From Trichostrongylus colubriformis (lineage: Eukaryota; Nematoda; Chromadorea; Rhabditida; Trichostrongylidae), in NCBI GenBank assembly GCA_963978905.1, contig OZ022261.1, forward strand, positions 37,342,130 through 37,406,129: a stretch of 64,000 nt of DNA, given 5' to 3'. Shown piece after piece: positions 43,575 to 55,314 of this stretch. The position numbers and the translations under genes are program-made. The notes below the pieces were generated by a model. The model worked only from the letters and a program-made list of their open reading frames with translations, was not told the origin of the DNA and searched no databases. The number at the start of each line of letters is the position of its first letter. Position 1 is the stretch's first letter.

Positions 43575-45149
43575 CATATCTCCATTCTTCCGAAACGAAT
43601 TGCAGAGTTGGGCAGTGCATTAGAAAGAGCACTGATAGCGCCTTCTAGCAGTACCATATAATTTCCTGCTTACAGTGAAACAGGAATTTTTATTGATTAG
43701 TTTTGTCCAGGATTTGCTACAAGGTCGGGGTTATCACATTTAAAAATCGCATATCTCGATTCTTCCGAAACGAATTGCAGAGTTGGGCAGTGCATTAGAA
43801 AGAGCATTGATAGCGCTTCCTAGCAGTACCATATAATTTCCTGCTTACAGTGAAACAGGAGTTTTTTAGATCAAGTTCGGTCCAGGGTTTGCTACAAGGT
43901 CGGGGTTATCACATTTAAAAATCGCATATCTCGATTCTTCCGAAACGAATTGCAGAGCTGGACAGTGCATTAGAAAGAGCATTGATAGCGCTTTCTAGCA
44001 GTACCATAGAATTTCCTGCTTACAGTGAAACAGGAGTTTTTTAGATCAAGTTCTGTCCAGGGTTTGCCACAAGGTCGGGGTTATCACACTTAAAAATCGC
44101 ATATCTCGATTCTTCCGAAACGAATTGCAGAGTTGGGCAGTGCATTAGAAAGAGCACTGATAGCGCTTTCTAGCAGTACCATAGAATTTCCTGCTTACAG
44201 TGAAACAGGAGTTTTTTAGATCAAGTTCTGTCCAGGGTTTGCTACAAGGTCGGGGTTATCACATTTAAAAATCGCATATCTCGATTCTTCCGAAACGAAT
44301 TGCAGAGTTGGGCAGTGCATTAGAAAGAGCACTGATAGCGCTTCCTAGCAGTACCATAGAATTTCCTGCTTACAGTGAAACAGGAATTTTTATTGATTAG
44401 TTTTGTCCAGGATTTGCTACAAGGTCGGGGTTATCACATTTAAAAATCGCATATCTCGATTCTTCCGAAACGAATTGCAGAGTTGGGCAGTGCATTAGAA
44501 AGAGCATTGATAGCGCTTCCTAGCAGTACCATAGAATTTCCTGCTTACAGTGAAACAGGAGTTTTTTAGATCAAGTTCTGTCCAGGGTTTGCTACAAGGT
44601 CGGGGTTATCACATTTAAAAATCGCATATCTCGATTCTTCCGAAACGAATTGCAGAGTTGGGCAGTGCATTAGAAAGAGCACTGATAGCGCTTTCTAGCA
44701 GTACCATAGAATTTCCTGCTTACAGTGAAACAGGAGTTTTTTAGATCAAGTTCTGTCCAGGGTTTGCTACAAGGTCGGGGTTATCACATTTAAAAATCGC
44801 ATATCTCGATTCTTCCGAAACGAATTGCAGAGTTGGGCAGTGCATTAGAAAGAGCATTGATAGCGCTTTCTAGCAGTACCATAGAATTTCCTGCTTACAG
44901 TGAAACAGGAGTTTTTTAGATCAAGATCTGTCCAGGGTTTGCTACAAGGTCGGGGTTATCACATTTAAAAATCGCATATCTCGATTCTTCCGAAACGAAT
45001 TGCAGAGTTGGGCAGTGCATTAGAAAGAGCACTGATAGCGCCTTCTAGCAGTACCATATAATTTCCTGCTTACAGTGAAACAGGAATTTTTATTGATTAG
45101 TTCTGTCCAGGGTTTGCTACAAGGTCGGGGTTATCACATTTAAAAATCG

Positions 45150-48100
45150 CATATCTCGATTCTTCCGAAACGAATTGCAGAGTTGGGCAGTGCATTAGAA
45201 AGAGCATTGATAGCGCTTCCTAGCAGTACCATAGAATTTCCTGCTTACAGTGAAACAGGAGTTTTTTAGATCAAGTTTTGTCCAGGGTTTGCTACAAGGT
45301 CGGGGTTATCACATTTAAAAATCGCATATCTCGATTCTTCCGAAACGAATTGCAGAGTTGGGCAGTGCATTAGAAAGAGCACTGATAGCGCTTTCTAGCA
45401 GTACCATAGAATTTCCTGCTTACAGTGAAACAGGAATTTTTATTGATTAGTTTTGTCCAGGATTTGCTACAAGGTCGGGGTTATCACATTTAAAAATCGC
45501 ATATCTCGATTCTTCCGAAACGAATTGCAGAGCTGGACAGTGCATTAGAAAGAGCATTGATAGCGCTTTCTAGCAGTACCATATAATTTCCTGCTTACAG
45601 TGAAACAGGAGTTTTTTAGATCAAGCTCGGTCCAGGGTTTGCTACAAGGTCGGGGTTATCACACTTAAAAATCGCATATCTCGATTCTTCCGAAACGAAT
45701 TGCAGAGTTGGGCAGTGCATTAGAAAGAGCATTGATAGCGCTTTCTAGCATTACCATAGAATTTCCTGCTTACAGTGAAACAGGAATTTTTATTGATTAG
45801 TTTTGTCCAGGATTTGCTACAAGGTCGGGGTTATCACATTTAAAAATCGCATATCTCGATTCTTCCGAAACGAATTGCAGAGTTGGGCAGTGCATTAGAA
45901 AGAGCATTGATAGCGCTTTCTAGCAGTACCATATAATTTCCTGCTTACAGTGAAACAGGAGTTTTTTAGATCAAGCTCGGTCCAGGGTTTGCTACAAGGT
46001 CGGGGTTATCACACTTAAAAATCGCATATCTCGATTCTTCCGAAACAAATTGCAGAGTAGGGCAGTGCATTAGAAAGAGCAGTGATAGCGCTTTCTAGCA
46101 TTACCATAGAATTTCCTGCTTACAGTGAAACAGGAATTTTTATTGATTAGTTTTGTCCAGGATTTGCTACAAGGTCGGGGTTATCACATTTAAAAATCGC
46201 ATATCTCGATTCTTCCGAAACGAATTGCAGAGCTGGATAGTGCATTAGAAAGAGCATTGATAGCGCTTTCTAGCAGTACCATATAATTTCCTGCTTACAG
46301 TGAAACAGGAGTTTTTTAGATCAAGCTCGGTCCAGGGTTTGCTACAAGGTCGGGGTTATCACACTTAAAAATCGCATATCTCGATTCTTCCGAAACGAAT
46401 TGCAGAGCTGGACAGTGCATTAGAAAGAGCATTGATAGCGCTTTCTAGCAGTACCATAGAATTTCCTGCTTACAGTGAAACAGGAGTTTTTTAGATCAAG
46501 TTCTGTCCAGGGTTTGCTACAAGGTCGGGGTTATCACATTAAAAATCGCATATCTCGATTCTTCCGAAACGAATTGCAGAGCTGGACAGTGCATTAGAAA
46601 GAGCATTGATAGCGCTTTCTAGCAGTACCATAGAATTTCCTGCTTACAGTGAAACAGGAGTTTTTTAGATCAAGTTCTGTCCAGGGTTTGCTACAAGGTC
46701 GGGGTTATCACATTAAAAATCGCATATCTCGATTCTTCCGAAACGAATTGCAGAGTTGGGCAGTGCATTAGAAAGAGCACTGATAGCGCTTTCTAGCAGT
46801 ACCATAGAATTTCCTGCTTACAGTGAAACAGGAATTTTTATTGATTAGTTTTGTCCAGGATTTGCTACAAGGTCGGGGTTATCACATTTAAAAATCGCAT
46901 ATCTCGATTCTTCCGAAACGAATTGCAGAGCTGGACAGTGCATTAGAAAGAGCATTGATAGCGCTTTCTAGCAGTACCATATAATTTCCTGCTTACAGTG
47001 AAACAGGAGTTTTTTAGATCAAGCTCGGTCCAGGGTTTGCTACAAGGTCGGGGTTATCACACTTAAAAATCGCATATCTCGATTCTTCCGAAACGAATTG
47101 CAGAGTTGGGCAGTGCATTAGAAAGAGCATTGATAGCGCTTTCTAGCATTACCATAGAATTTCCTGCTTACAGTGAAACAGGAATTTTTATTGATTAGTT
47201 TTGTCCAGGATTTGCTACAAGGTCGGGGTTATCACATTTAAAAATCGCATATCTCGATTCTTCCGAAACGAATTGCAGAGTTGGGCAGTGCATTAGAAAG
47301 AGCATTGATAGCGCTTTCTAGCAGTACCATATAATTTCCTGCTTACAGTGAAACAGGAGTTTTTTAGATCAAGCTCGGTCCAGGGTTTGCTACAAGGTCG
47401 GGGTTATCACACTTAAAAATCGCATATCTCGATTCTTCCGAAACGAATTGCAGAGTAGGGCAGTGCATTAGAAAGAGCAGTGATAGCGCTTTCTAGCATT
47501 ACCATAGAATTTCCTGCTTACAGTGAAACAGGAATTTTTATTGATTAGTTTTGTCCAGGATTTGCTACAAGGTCGGGGTTATCACATTTAAAAATCGCAT
47601 ATCTCGATTCTTCCGAAACGAATTGCAGAGTTGGGCAGTGCATTAGAAAGAGCATTGATAGCGCTTTCTAGCAGTACCATATAATTTCCTGCTTACAGTG
47701 AAACAGGAGTTTTTTAGATCAAGCTCGGTCCAGGGTTTGCTACAAGGTCGGGGTTATCACACTTAAAAATCGCATATCTCGATTCTTCCGAAACAAATTG
47801 CAGAGTAGGGCAGTGCATTAGAAAGAGCAGTGATAGCGCTTTCTAGCATTACCATAGAATTTCCTGCTTACAGTGAAACAGGAATTTTTATTGATTAGTT
47901 TTGTCCAGGATTTGCTACAAGGTCGGGGTTATCACATTTAAAAATCGCATATCTCGATTCTTCCGAAACGAATTGCAGAGTAGGGCAGTGCATTAGAAAG
48001 AGCAGTGATAGCGCTTTCTAGCATTACCATAGAATTTCCTGCTTACAGTGAAACAGGAATTTTTATTGATTAGTTTTGTCCAGGATTTGCTACAAGGTCG

Positions 48101-48647
48101 GGGTTATCACATTTAAAAATCGCATATCTCGATTCTTCCGAAACAAATTGCAGAGTAGGGCAGTGCATTAGAAAGAGCAGTGATAGCGCTTTCTAGCATT
48201 ACCATAGAATTTCCTGCTTACAGTGAAACAGGAATTTTTATTGATTAGTTTTGTCCAGGATTTGCTACAAGGTCGGGGTTATCACATTTAAAAATCGCAT
48301 ATCTCGATTCTTCCGAAACGAATTGCAGAGTTGGGCAGTGCATTAGAAAGAGCATTGATAGCGCTTTCTAGCAGTACCATATAATTTCCTGCTTACAGTG
48401 AAACAGGAGTTTTTTAGATCAAGCTCGGTCCAGGGTTTGCTACAAGGTCGGGGTTATCACACTTAAAAATCGCATATCTCGATTCTTCCGAAACAAATTG
48501 CAGAGTAGGGCAGTGCATTAGAAAGAGCAGTGATAGCGCTTTCTAGCATTACCATAGAATTTCCTGCTTACAGTGAAACAGGAATTTTTATTGATTAGTT
48601 TTGTCCAGGATTTGCTACAAGGTCGGGGTTATCACATTTAAAAATCG
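45150..48647. repeat. Zone of alternating class I / class II monomers (350-bp dimers)
   Basis: Classes are set by the block at monomer positions 111-128: class I has AGTTTTTTAGATCA and class II has AATTTTTATTGATTAG. From 45150 to 46199 the order is I-II three times. From 46549 to 47947 it is I-II four times. It ends II, II, I, II. Many class I members here end AAGCTCGGTCC with a following CACACTT, while many of the paired class II members carry ATTACC. This is a local dimeric organisation not seen in the left part of the array, where class II occurs about once in five or six monomers. Confidence 0.85.
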
Positions 48648-49872
48648 CATATCTCGATTCTTCCGAAACGAATTGCAGAGCTGGACAGTGCATTAGAAAG
48701 AGCATTGATAGCGCTTTCTAGCAGTACCATAGAATTTCCTGCTTACAGTGAAACAGGAGTTTTTTAGATCATGTTCGGTCCAGGGTTTGCTACAAGGTCG
48801 GGGTTATCACATTTAAAAATCGCATATCTCGATTCTTCCGAAACGAATTGCAGAGTTGGGCAGTGCATTAGAAAGAGCATTGATAGCGCTTTCTAGCAGT
48901 ACCATAGAATTTCCTGCTTACAGTGAAACAGGAGTTTTTTAGATCATGTTCGGTCCAGGGTTTGCTACAAGGTCGGGGTTATCACATTTAAAAATCGCAT
49001 ATCTCGATTCTTCCGAAACGAATTGCAGAGCTGGACAGTGCATTAGAAAGAGCATTGATAGCGCTTTCTAGCAGTACCATAGAATTTCCTGCTTACAGTG
49101 AAACAGGAATTTTTATTGATTAGTTTTGTCCAGGATTTGCTACAAGGTCGGGGTTATCACATTTAAAAATCGCATATCTCGATTCTTCCGAAACGAATTG
49201 CAGAGCTGGATAGTGCATTAGAAAGAGCATTGATAGCGCTTTCTAGCAGTACCATATAATTTCCTGCTTACAGTGAAACAGGAGTTTTTTAGATCAAGTT
49301 CGGTCCAGGGTTTGCTACAAGGTCGGGGTTATCACATTTAAAAATCGCATATCTCGATTCTTCCGAAACGAATTGCAGAGCTGGACAGTGCATTAGAAAG
49401 AGCATTGATAGCGCTTTCTAGCAGTACCATAGAATTTCCTGCTTACAGTGAAACAGGAGTTTTTTAGATCATGTTCGGTCCAGGGTTTGCTACAAGGTCG
49501 GGGTTATCACATTTAAAAATCGCATATCTCGATTCTTCCGAAACGAATTGCAGAGTTGGGCAGTGCATTAGAAAGAGCATTGATAGCGCTTTCTAGCAGT
49601 ACCATATAATTTCCTGCTTACAGTGAAACAGGAGTTTTTTAGATCAAGCTCGGTCCAGGGTTTGCTACAAGGTCGGGGTTATCACACTTAAAAATCGCAT
49701 ATCTCGATTCTTCCGAAACAAATTGCAGAGTAGGGCAGTGCATTAGAAAGAGCAGTGATAGCGCTTTCTAGCATTACCATAGAATTTCCTGCTTACAGTG
49801 AAACAGGAATTTTTATTGATTAGTTTTGTCCAGGATTTGCTACAAGGTCGGGGTTATCACATTTAAAAATCG

Positions 49873-50745
49873 CATATCTCGATTCTCCCGAAACGAATTG
49901 CAGAACTGGACAGTGCATTAGAAAGAGCATTGATAGCGCTTTCTAGCAGTACCATATAATTTCCTGCTTACAGTGAAACAGGAATTTTTATTGATTAGTT
50001 TTGTCCAGGATTTGCTACAAAGTCGGGGTTATCATACTTAAAAATCGCATATCTCGATTCTTCCGAAACGAATTGCAGAGCTGGACAGTGCATTAGAAAG
50101 AGCAGTGATAGCGCTTTCTAGCAGTACCATAGAATTTCCTGCTTACAGTGAAACAGGAGTTTTTTAGATCATGTTCGGTCCAGGCTTTGCTACAAGGTCG
50201 GGGTTATCACATTTAAAAATCGCATATCTCGATTCTTCCGAAACAAATTGCAGAGTAGGGCAGTGCATTAGAAAGAGCAGTGATAGCGCTTTCTAGCAGT
50301 ACCATATAATTTCCTGCTTACAGTGAAACAGGAATTTTTATTGATTAGTTTTGTCCAGGATTTGCTACAAGGTCGTGGTTATCACACTTAAAAATCGCAT
50401 ATCTCGATTCTTCCGAAACGAATTGCAGAGTAGGGCAGTGCATTAGAAAGAGCATTGATAGCGCCTTCTAGCAGTACCATAGAATTTCCTGCTTACAGTG
50501 AAACAGGAGTTTTTTAGATCAAGTTTGGTCCAGGGTTTGCTACAAGGTCGGGGTTATCACACTTAAAAATCGCATATCTCGTTTCTTCCGAAACGAATTG
50601 CAGAGTTGGGCAGTGCATTAGAAAGAGCATTGATAGCGCCTTCTAGCAGTACCATAGAATTTCCTTCTTACAGTGAAACAGGAATTTTTATTGATTAGTT
50701 CGGTCCAGGGTTTGCTACATGGTCGTGGTTACCACACTTCGAAAT
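49873..50745. repeat. Degenerate right edge of the satellite array
   Basis: The last five monomers carry private changes not seen in the interior: CTCCCGAAACG and AACTGGACA at 49873, AAAGTCGG and CATACTT just before 50048, CAGGCTTTGC in the 50048 monomer, GTCGTGG in the 50223 monomer, AAGTTTGGTCC in the 50398 monomer, and CTCGTTTCTTCC, TTCCTTCTT and ACATGGTCGTGGTTACC in the 50573 monomer. Recognisable similarity stops around ACCACACTTCGAAATAA near 50745. No duplication of flanking DNA marks the junction. Confidence 0.9.
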
Positions 50746-52837
50746 AACCAGCGATAACCACTATCAAGGAAGGCCCATCAGGTCTTAATGATCTTTTTCA
50801 AATCGGTTTCTTGCACTTTATAGGGTAACATACATAAAGCAAAGAACCGGTCTCAAATTCGGCTAAATGGTTTTGGAGGAGGGCCAGAAAAATAGTTAAT
50901 TTTTCGATCCTCATTAAGGACAAATTTTTGTATTTTTTCTAGTTTTCATCTATTTGTGCTCATGTATGGCCGCACGCGTGAAATGTGTGGAAGATCAGTT
51001 TTTGTTCCACCGGGAACCGCTATCTTCTGTATTTTAGTGTACTAAGCGAATGATTTGTTTGGATCTGCCAAGGCTCATAGCAGGGAAGCCAGGCCTTTTC
51101 CCGCAAAGCGCGTGTGATGTTCATACTCGGGGGATCGAACTACCCTAGGTAGCAAGTTTTCAGCCTAATCGTCATTTGGACCCAAACTCGAAAAATTGGG
51201 TGACACTAGTACTACTACTACTACTACTACTACCACCATGTAAAGTGCACTCAAAGAAAGGAGGTCGGTAGCCGATGTAAGGAAATATTTGCTATCTTTA
51301 GCCATTACATGGTGTTGCTATGTGCAGTTCACTTGGGATGCGTTGATTCTGCACGAGCTCCATTGAATTTAATCGAGCCTGCTGGTTATTCGTTTGTACA
51401 AGTAGAGCAATGACTATGTGCCCATGTCCCTCCCACTGACTCAAGTTTGGGTCAAAATCTCAATTTGGAGATGGTTCTGTATTTAGGGCCAATTGGGTTT
51501 TCTGAGCACGAATATCACACTACTTTCGCAGAAAACGCCTGGAACACTTGCTAGGGGCGACGAAGGGTCCAAACACTCCAACCGCCGAAAGCTTGCAAAT
51601 GAGGTCACTTTTGTACACCAGCGACGAAAATTGCAGTCATTTTGAATGCGTGTAAATACTATAGCGCTGGACGAAGAAGATCAAAGAAGTGTGAAAATGC
51701 AAGAGTCAAAAGGAGTTGACCCACAAACCCCATTTCTACTGTTCCAGTACCACTCCATCCCACTATTCATTTGGCCATCCAACCACTGCGAATGGGGGAG
51801 AGGTAGGGCTTGACAGGCCCGAGGTTGGAGCCGACTTTGGACCGGGTGGCAACCGTTGATGCTTTGCCCTTGGTTTAGTTGCTGTCGTAGGTAGTCGGCC
51901 CGTCATCGTTGTGCTACTGCTGGGAGCTATCGAAGTTCTTCGGTAAACTTCTTGTTAGACGAGAGGTGATCGTTCCGGCTGCACAGAAACTTGCGATTGC
52001 TGTCTACTGAAATAATGACCGAAATGATACAGAAGCTAATCTGCCCGCTCGTACTTTTTCTAGTGAATTTCGTGGCCTCCCTTGAGATGCGGGCTGACCT
52101 GCTGAAATGTCAAATTAGGAAGTCTGCACAAGGTAGAAGTCCTTCCGCGTTTCTTTATGCAGCAGTAATGATACAGCATAGCGGCCACTATGGCAACAAA
52201 AAATGCCAACATAAATGAGTGATGTGAGAGCAGTGAATGAACATCACCACAACCGTTTGAGAGCACTTCTACTCGACTGTCCGCTTGCAATTATCACGAC
52301 GCCCGTCAGATTGGCACAGCAACATCTCAGCTCCTGTCATTGCCTATGCACGTCCTCAGAGTAAGTTCTCCTTCCAAGATTACAGGTCAAATAAGGCACG
52401 TCCATGGTTAGTATAGTAGTTCGGATCGTTCGTCCCCGACCTCCTATCCCATCATCGATCGAAAAGCGCTTGCCGTGAAGGTGGTACATGACTTTGTTCA
52501 TCATATCAACCGCGTTTACCGCGGGAAAGAAGGGAGGAGGGTGGGTAAAGGGAAAGAGAGGTGTGCGAAGGACTGTCAATTTAGGTCAGGTAGATTATTA
52601 AGACCGCGCCTGATCAATTGAAGGCATTCCAGAGCATAACCTTCTACATGTTTCAAGCGTCAATGATGTATAGGTGTTCAAGATTCTGAAAAATGGCCTT
52701 CCCCTCATTAAGATGACAACAACAAATCTCTTAGCGTGAGGAAAAACTACAAGCAACTCTACTGAAAGTAGAAAAATATTCTAGAACAAGAGAAATGATG
52801 GTGAAGGGGAAGCCTTCCATCGGGTTCGGGGTAGAAG
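50746..52837. other. Flanking DNA without a supported gene
   Basis: This is about 2.1 kb of non-satellite sequence next to the array. Open frames are short (80 codons or fewer), overlap on both strands and resemble no family I know. The only repeat seen is the ACT microsatellite listed separately. A purine-rich tract lies at about 52521-52563. No tRNA, rRNA or spliced-leader gene was seen. Confidence 0.5.
51204..51237. repeat. (ACT)n trinucleotide microsatellite
   Basis: The tract starts ACT AGT, continues as an uninterrupted run of seven ACT units from 51211 to 51231, and ends ACC ACC. It is a short simple repeat, potentially length-polymorphic. Confidence 0.9.
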
Positions 52838-53470
52838 GTGCTGGCGCCCATAATTGAAAAAGATTTTTGGTACATCTTTGTGGTGGTGGACACTCCTCGG
52901 AGCTCTTCTTTACGCTCTCAGGGTGAGCAAAAATTTCCTACCTCCCGGGTGTTGTTTTTGATTGCTACTCCCATAATCATGAGGGCCATGCCTAAAACAC
53001 CTTGCCAATGTCTCAGAGACAGATTGAGAAATCCAAAAAAGTCAAAACTCAGAATAAGACAGGGTCGACCTCAGAACAACTCAGAACAAGAGGGGGCTTA
53101 TTTCTATCAGGATACCCGAACCATTCCCAAAGAAGGAATCCGTTCCTATTTCAAAGGTGATAGGGAGCCTTCCTCAACATGTAAGCCATATCCAACTATT
53201 GTAGTTCGTTCGCATCTGAACCCGCATCTCAGGCCGATCAATTATCAAAGGTGGGGAGGCAATAAGAAGATGTGGACAGTGAGCTGGAGGTTTTAGTCGT
53301 AGATTTTAGCTAAGCATAGAAGGGGAAGGAACTCCGGGGTAACTGGACCTTTCTGTAACCTTCTTCCTCCACTACAACAGTCTACGACAAAAGTAATGAA
53401 GAATAAATATCACAGATCACATAAAATAAAGACCACATACATATACGAATAAAGACTATATAATCACATC
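52838..53470 (+). other. Unrecognised 152-codon open frame followed by clustered AATAAA signals
   Basis: An open frame runs from ATG at 52838 to TAG at 53294-53296 (152 codons). The middle of the product (residues about 49-80) is rich in Lys and Arg. I recognise no domain, signal peptide or membrane segment. Downstream lie three AATAAA hexamers at 53402-53407, 53425-53430 and 53448-53453 in an A-rich tract, so a transcript 3' end on the plus strand is possible. In a nematode a real gene would normally contain introns, and no convincing exon chain was found. The frame may be chance. I list it because it is the longest plus-strand frame outside the transposon remnant and has a plausible polyadenylation region behind it. 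Confidence 0.15.
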
Positions 53471-53489
53471 TCGGCCAGGGTCAAGCGTG

Positions 53490-53585
53490 GCGTGGAGGAA
53501 AATTTCAAAAATACGACTCCCCCTCAAAAAAAAGGGGCCCACCTTACGACCCACCCCCCCCCCCCCTTCTTCACGTCCCGCTATT
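53490..53585 (+). repeat. TACGAC-family dispersed repeat fragment, with poly-C tract
   Basis: The core is TTTCAAAAATACGACTCCC followed by an A-run, GGGGCCCACC and TTACGACCC. A run of 13 C occupies 53554-53566. The AAATACGACYC core recurs at about 56.03, 56.09, 56.62, 57.87 and 57.96 kb, and inverted at about 57.09 and 62.53 kb, which marks this as a piece of a decayed interspersed family. Confidence 0.5.
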
Positions 53586-54480
53586 TCTGTGGTTTTTACC
53601 CAGCCACTGCGAGCCAATGCATCGAGAAATTAAGGACCTATGGTTAAAAAAACCGACTATGGGTAATGTCCCGTCCTCTGACGACCAAGGGTATTCCAGC
53701 AGGCTCATACTCAGACACAACCTGGGTACGTCCACAGGACGTGGTAACTGAGCATGCGTTACCCAGTGACTAACATGGAGCTACAAGTAATGCATTTCAC
53801 CTCAGAACATCTGTTTGTAAGAGCTTCATCCTTTCCTACGACAAGCCAAACGCTCTTCACCAGCGCGTTAATTAGCACGTGCCTTCACCACACTTGCTGC
53901 ATGCTGGATTTATCTTCGACAACCGTTGTTTACTTGCATGCCGAGCATCACGTAATCATAACACTTCAAACATCGGAGCCAAAAGCCACAAAATGTGTCT
54001 TCAAAGGACACTGAAACGGAAAGGTGACAAAAGAAGTCAAATTTTCTTTAAAATTAGTAAAGACTGAGATGATTTTAATCAAACACCAGCATTCAAGTGT
54101 CAAACGCAGGTCAAGTGGTCTTATTTAAGAAGATCGAGAGGCCACATTTTCTCATGGAGTTGGTTCCGAGGACGAGGAGAGTACTTTGCTGGTTATTTAC
54201 CACATTTACTGTCTAATGTTGAAAAACGGTGAAAAGTAAACAATACGCAACTGCTTGGCGAACCTCAGATGATGTGATGCAGTCGACGACTCACTTCCAT
54301 CCATTCCAACAATGTTACCCGATTCAGCTAAAATGTAAAAAAAATCTTTAGTATTCGTTGTTTTTCAGGTTGTGTTGCTTGATCACTTTTTGTATTGGGT
54401 GATTCGTGTACGTGATTATATGCAGTAAATAACAAATAACGGATGATTTGCGGGAGTTTTACTCCTTCACGGGCTAACTG
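53586..54480. other. No supported gene
   Basis: This is AT-rich single-copy-looking DNA. The open frame at 53754-54014 (86 codons, plus) and those overlapping it have no recognisable similarity, and no RNA gene or repeat was seen. Confidence 0.4.
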
Positions 54481-55314
54481 CAATTGTGGAAATCAGTCAA
54501 CTCCCTATCGCAGTTACGCGAATGAGCAATCGAATTCAAAGGAGCCGTTGTTGTTGTGAAAGATTTTGCTGCCGGAAAGAGGCATCGAGCCTGGAGTCCA
54601 TACTTGTAGAGGAGCGGAATCAAACAGGTGGGACACGGACCCGCAGGTGCTCGAATAAGGATCCATAGTGCAGGAAGACGTAAATGATCGTAGTAGTTCC
54701 GAAAAACGACCAGATGGCGCGGAGACAACAGACATGGTATCCTCGAAGTAGACCACAGGCCTTGCTTTGCGAAACTCGTTCGAAAACCACAAAAAAAGCC
54801 ACAATTCCAAGAAACTCGTTAATGGAGCTTGGAACAGGTGGCTGAAAATCTCAAAAAATCTGCGAATTTCCAAAGACAGGAAAATTCTCGCGGCATGTGA
54901 AAAACGTCGAAAGGAGAGAGAAAAGTAGGAAAACCCGTGCGTCAATGTTGGGAAATAACTTTCGGAAAACTCACCCAGAGGTGAAGATTCCTGAGGGCTT
55001 TTCACAAAACTGCGAAAGAGCCGGGAAAGCTCGAAGATTATCCGGAGGTCGGAAAACCCGTCCGAAATTCTGAAAGAATCGGATATTCGTAAAATATCTT
55101 AAAACATCTCAGGGACTGCGCAGAGGGAGCCCTCGACGGAGAGTGGAAAGCTTGTACGAGGGGTTTTGGGAAACTCGTCCGGCATTGCTAAAGACGCCGA
55201 GAAAATTCCTGAAGTCCTTGAAAAGCATGTTCGATAAACTTTGACTCGCACAATATCGATGAGCTCGCCTAAATCACCAGAGAATTCCTGCAGGCCCAAA
55301 AATCACACCAGTTT

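Larger units (their letters stand above)
1..50745. repeat. 175-bp satellite DNA array, about 290 tandem monomers
   Basis: A head-to-tail array. Taking CATATCTCGA as the arbitrary monomer start, starts fall at 1, 176, 351, 526 and so on, exactly every 175 bp up to 37801, which gives 216 monomers without an indel. After a one-T deletion in the monomer at 37801 the phase is 37975 plus multiples of 175. Two more one-T deletions, in the monomers at 46375 and 46549, set the final phase (46723 to 50573). The total is 290 monomers, and the left end lies outside the window. The consensus is about 42% GC. Because 175 is not a multiple of 3 and every frame has stops, it is not coding. Adjacent monomers usually differ at a handful of recurring positions, so the array is highly homogenised but built from named variants. 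There is no insertion of any other element within 50 kb. Confidence 0.99.

Noticed and set aside
1..50745. CRISPR array
   Set aside because: The repeat unit is 175 bp and directly abuts the next unit. There are no unique spacers and no cas genes, and the context is eukaryotic.
51125..51150. tRNA B-box-like GTAGTTCGATCCC on the minus strand
   Set aside because: There is no A-box at the expected distance upstream, and no acceptor or anticodon stem can be drawn.
52060..52579. Short minus-strand frames (76 and 80 codons)
   Set aside because: There is no recognised similarity and the length is within chance expectation for this composition.
54474..55005. Overlapping 60-163 codon frames on both strands
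   Set aside because: The frames lie over low-complexity, probably repeat-derived DNA, overlap each other in several frames, and show no recognisable domain or exon signals.
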